This document shows, in pieces, positions 17,525 to 20,556 of a stretch of DNA of 20,556 nt. Numbering within the stretch: the stretch's first letter is position 1; every line of letters starts with the position of its first letter. The stretch covers positions 1 to 20,556 of the forward strand of contig CAZGYG010000054.1 in NCBI GenBank assembly GCA_964530335.1, in the 5' to 3' direction. The notes under the pieces are model-generated. The model saw only the letters and a program-made list of their open reading frames with translations. It was not told the origin of the DNA and did no database searches. The position numbers and the translations under genes are program-made. Origin of the DNA: VGDP01 sp964530335 (GTDB lineage Bacteria > Pseudomonadota > Alphaproteobacteria > SP197).

Positions 17525-18460
17525 ATGACCAGGGCCACCACCGTCGCGGCCGCAATCGGTCTGGGCATCCTGGCGCTGACGTGGCCCATCGCCCCGACCT
17601 TTGCGCAAGACACGAGCGGCCTCGGCGCGGAGGTCGAGCGCCTGCGCGCCGAGCTCAAGGACTTGCAACGCTACGTCTACGGCGGCGGCGAGCTGCCCCC
17701 GCCTTCGTCCGGCGCGACGGGCGGGGTGGACCCGCGCGCGGCCGATTTCGAGCTGCGTCTGACCGCGCTCGAGGAACAGATTCGCGTCCTGCGCGGCTCG
17801 CTCGAGGAGACCGGTTACCGGCTGAAAGGGACCGAGACGCGGCTCGATGCCCTGGTCGCGGATATCGACGGCCGGCTCGCGGCGCTCGAACGCGGCCAAC
17901 CGGGCGCGACAGCGTCCGGCCTGGCCGTGCCGGACAGCACCGCGTCGCAGACGCTGGGCAACGCCGGTACGACCACCACGAGCACCGCGACCACGCTGAC
18001 TTTGACGCCGCCGGCCGAACTGGCGTCGTCGACGACCCAGGCCGCGCCGACCACCCTGGCCGCGCTGCCGCCCGGCACCGTCATGGATCAGTACAACTAT
18101 GCGTTCGGCCTGTTGCGCAAGGCCGAATACGACCAGGCGGAACGATCGCTCACGGCGTTCGCCGAGACCTACCCCGAGGACCCGCTCTCGGGCAACGCGT
18201 ACTACTGGCTCGGCCAGATCTATTCATTGCGCGGCGACCACGAGCGCGCCGCGGTCACGTACCTCAAGGGCTACCGCCAGTACCCGGACGGCAAGTACGC
18301 GCCGCACAGCCTGCTCAAGCTCGGCGTGTCGCTCGGCAGGCTGGACAAGAAGGTCGAGGCGTGCGCGAGCTTCGCCGAACTGGCCACCAAGTTCCCGAAC
18401 GCGGAAGCCGCCGTGAAGAGCGAGGCGGCGGCCGAATCGGGCGCGCTCGGCTGCGGGTGA
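17525..18460 (+). CDS. cpoB: Tol-Pal system protein CpoB (YbgF)
   Basis: CpoB is a periplasmic protein that links peptidoglycan synthesis with Tol-Pal-driven outer-membrane constriction. The product has 311 residues. A signal peptide (1-27) ends near PTFA-Q. Predicted coiled-coil stretches lie at about 33-50 and 72-123, the trimerisation part. A low-complexity Thr/Ala/Pro linker (about 128-185) follows. The C-terminal TPR-like domain (187-300) includes YNYAFGLLRKAEYDQAERS, NAYYWLGQIYSLRGDHERA and YAPHSLLKLGVSL, typical of YbgF. ATG at 17525 has GGGGGCACGG just upstream and places the signal peptide correctly; an earlier frame start at 17411 runs through tandem repeats and is rejected. Its stop overlaps the tilS GTG in a GTGA junction. 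Confidence 0.94.
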   Translation: MTRATTVAAAIGLGILALTWPIAPTFAQDTSGLGAEVERLRAELKDLQRYVYGGGELPPPSSGATGGVDPRAADFELRLTALEEQIRVLRGSLEETGYRLKGTETRLDALVADIDGRLAALERGQPGATASGLAVPDSTASQTLGNAGTTTTSTATTLTLTPPAELASSTTQAAPTTLAALPPGTVMDQYNYAFGLLRKAEYDQAERSLTAFAETYPEDPLSGNAYYWLGQIYSLRGDHERAAVTYLKGYRQYPDGKYAPHSLLKLGVSLGRLDKKVEACASFAELATKFPNAEAAVKSEAAAESGALGCG

Positions 18461-19797
18461 CGGCGACCGAATCCGTTCTTTCCGCAGCGGAGTTCGCCGG
18501 TCTGATGGCCGGGTTCGAACCCTTCGAGCCGGCCCCGGCGATCGCCGTGGCGACGTCCGGCGGCGCCGACAGCCTTGCCCTGGCCCTGCTCGCCAACGCC
18601 TGGGCACGCGCTCGTGGCGGCCGGGTCGTGGCGCTCACGGTGGATCACGGGCTGCGGCCCGAATCGGCGGCCGAGGCCAGCGCCGTTACCGCTTGGCTCG
18701 CCGCGGCCGGCGTCGAGCACGTCGTGCTGGGTTGGCACGGGGCGAAGCCCGCGTCGGGCGTGCAGGCCGCGGCACGGGTCGCGCGGTACCGGCTGCTCTC
18801 AACCTGGTGCGTCACCTCGGGCGTGCTGCACCTGCTGCTCGGTCACCAGATCGACGACCAGGCGGAGACGTACCTGATGCGCCGGCGCCGAACCCCCGGC
18901 CCCGGACTGGCCGCCATGGCCCCGCTGGTCGAGCTTCGCGGCGTCCGCCTGCTGCGGCCGCTGCTCGGCGTGGCGCACGCCCGGCTCGAGGCGACGCTGC
19001 GACGCTCGGGCCAGGCGTGGATCGAGGACCCGAGCAACCGTGACGAGCGCTTCGAGCGGGTCGCCGCCCGCGCGGCGATGACCCGCCTGGCGCGGCGCGG
19101 TTGGCCGGCGGAACGGCTGGCGGCGCTGGCGGCCGACCACGGCGCGGCGCGGCGGCTCGAGCAAGCCCGGTTGGTCGACCTGCTCGGCGCCGCCGTCCGG
19201 GTCGATCCCGCCGGCTTCGCCACCATCGACCCGGCGCTCTGGGCGACGGCGGACCCCGGCTTGCGCGCGGCGGCGCTCGCTCGCGTGCTCACGGTCATCG
19301 GCGGCCTCGATTTTCCGCCCCCCGCCGCCGCGTGCCGCCGGCTCGCGCGGGCGATCGAGGACGCGCGGCCCGGCACCCTGGGCGGCTGCGTCATCCGCCC
19401 ACGGCGCGGCGACATTCTGGTCGCGCGCGAGGCGCGCGCCGCCCGCGAGGTCGTACCGCTCGAACAGCAGCCGGTGACGTGGGACGGACGGTTCGAGATC
19501 GCGGCGACCATGCCCGTGCCGGAAGGGCTGGTCGTGCGGCGCCTCGGCCCGGACGGCGCCCGGCAGCTCCGCCGAATGGCCGAGCCGGCGGCCCAGTCGT
19601 GGCCGGCCGTGGTGCGCTGGTCGCTGCCCGCGCTGTGGCGGCTTGACGAAGTGCGAGCGGTACCCCACTTCGGTGTTAATCTTCTTGGAACCGGATTCCA
19701 GGGATTGTTACGGGTGCGGTTTCGGCCCCGCCAGATGCTGCTCGCGCCCCACCTGCCCGTGCCGGGCGAAGTTTTCCGGCTGGGCGAGGCGTGCTAA
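18457..19797 (+). CDS. tilS: tRNA(Ile)-lysidine synthetase
   Basis: TilS uses ATP and lysine to convert the wobble cytidine of tRNA-Ile(CAU) to lysidine, so the tRNA reads AUA and is charged with isoleucine. The product has 446 residues. The PP-loop is ATSGGADSLALALL with SGGADS at 34-39, followed by VVALTVDHGLRPES, LLLGHQIDDQAETYLMR and WIEDPSNRDERFERV, all TilS hallmarks. The C-terminal half is less conserved and ends with a GLLRVRFRPRQ-type TilS C-domain. The GTG start at 18457 overlaps the cpoB stop by 4 bp; the frame further upstream only shadows cpoB. The order pal-cpoB-tilS-ftsH is common in alphaproteobacteria. Confidence 0.94.
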   Translation: MTATESVLSAAEFAGLMAGFEPFEPAPAIAVATSGGADSLALALLANAWARARGGRVVALTVDHGLRPESAAEASAVTAWLAAAGVEHVVLGWHGAKPASGVQAAARVARYRLLSTWCVTSGVLHLLLGHQIDDQAETYLMRRRRTPGPGLAAMAPLVELRGVRLLRPLLGVAHARLEATLRRSGQAWIEDPSNRDERFERVAARAAMTRLARRGWPAERLAALAADHGAARRLEQARLVDLLGAAVRVDPAGFATIDPALWATADPGLRAAALARVLTVIGGLDFPPPAAACRRLARAIEDARPGTLGGCVIRPRRGDILVAREARAAREVVPLEQQPVTWDGRFEIAATMPVPEGLVVRRLGPDGARQLRRMAEPAAQSWPAVVRWSLPALWRLDEVRAVPHFGVNLLGTGFQGLLRVRFRPRQMLLAPHLPVPGEVFRLGEAC

Positions 19798-19854
19798 GAT
19801 GGCTGCGGCGGGAAGGACGAGACACGGGCGGCGTCACGGCATCGTGAGGACCAC

Positions 19855-20556
<702 letters not shown>

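Overview
This is a high-GC (mostly well above 65% by eye), gene-dense chromosomal window, probably from an alphaproteobacterium of the Rhodospirillales type or an uncultured relative. The inference rests on three things: the block pal-cpoB-tilS-ftsH, the two-subunit glycyl-tRNA synthetase genes glyQ-glyS followed by ppdK, and a small membrane zinc-ribbon protein ahead of glyQ. No marker gene in the window fixes the taxon. Both ends cut genes: tupB lacks its 5' end and ftsH its 3' end. No tRNA, rRNA, CRISPR array, transposase or prophage gene was seen.

Layout. (1) 2-2198, plus strand: tungstate ABC transporter tupB(partial)-tupC-tupA. (2) 2278-3990, plus: a membrane class III adenylate cyclase with a periplasmic sensor domain and HAMP. 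(3) 3991-4143: gap between convergent genes, filled by a REP/BIME-like inverted repeat. (4) 7872-4144, minus: a tightly packed operon of four glycosyltransferases (GT4-like, GT9, GT2, GT4), probably for LPS core or another surface glycan. (5) 7986-8876, plus: ygfZ, the folate-binding Fe-S repair factor. (6) 8902-9051: an array of GGGG/CCCC plus A/T-tract hairpins between convergent genes. It runs into the 3' end of ppdK and encodes its last residues. (7) 15013-9025, minus: small membrane zinc-ribbon gene, glyQ, glyS, ppdK, probably one operon. (8) 15172-16617, plus: an AAA+ ATPase with a GspE/MshE-type N-terminal domain. (9) 16799-20556, plus: pal, cpoB, tilS, ftsH(partial).

How the parts work together. 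TupABC imports tungstate. The glycosyltransferases build a surface sugar chain. GlyQS charges tRNA-Gly, and PpdK interconverts pyruvate and PEP. Pal and CpoB are the outer-membrane and periplasmic parts of the Tol-Pal system, which links cell division to envelope constriction. TilS makes lysidine in tRNA-Ile, and FtsH is the membrane quality-control protease.

What stands out. The place where tolQRAB usually precedes pal is taken by an unusual AAA+ ATPase. Inside that gene a block of about 240 bp falls to about 45% GC, exactly over the Walker B to arginine-finger core. The pal-cpoB gap holds a strong hairpin and two separate tandem repeats. A mobile-looking repeat has supplied the C-terminal tail of PpdK. 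No gap exceeds 300 bp; the longest are 17303-17524 and 16618-16798. I did not find a clear new multi-gene system. The ATPase locus is the best candidate for something poorly described.
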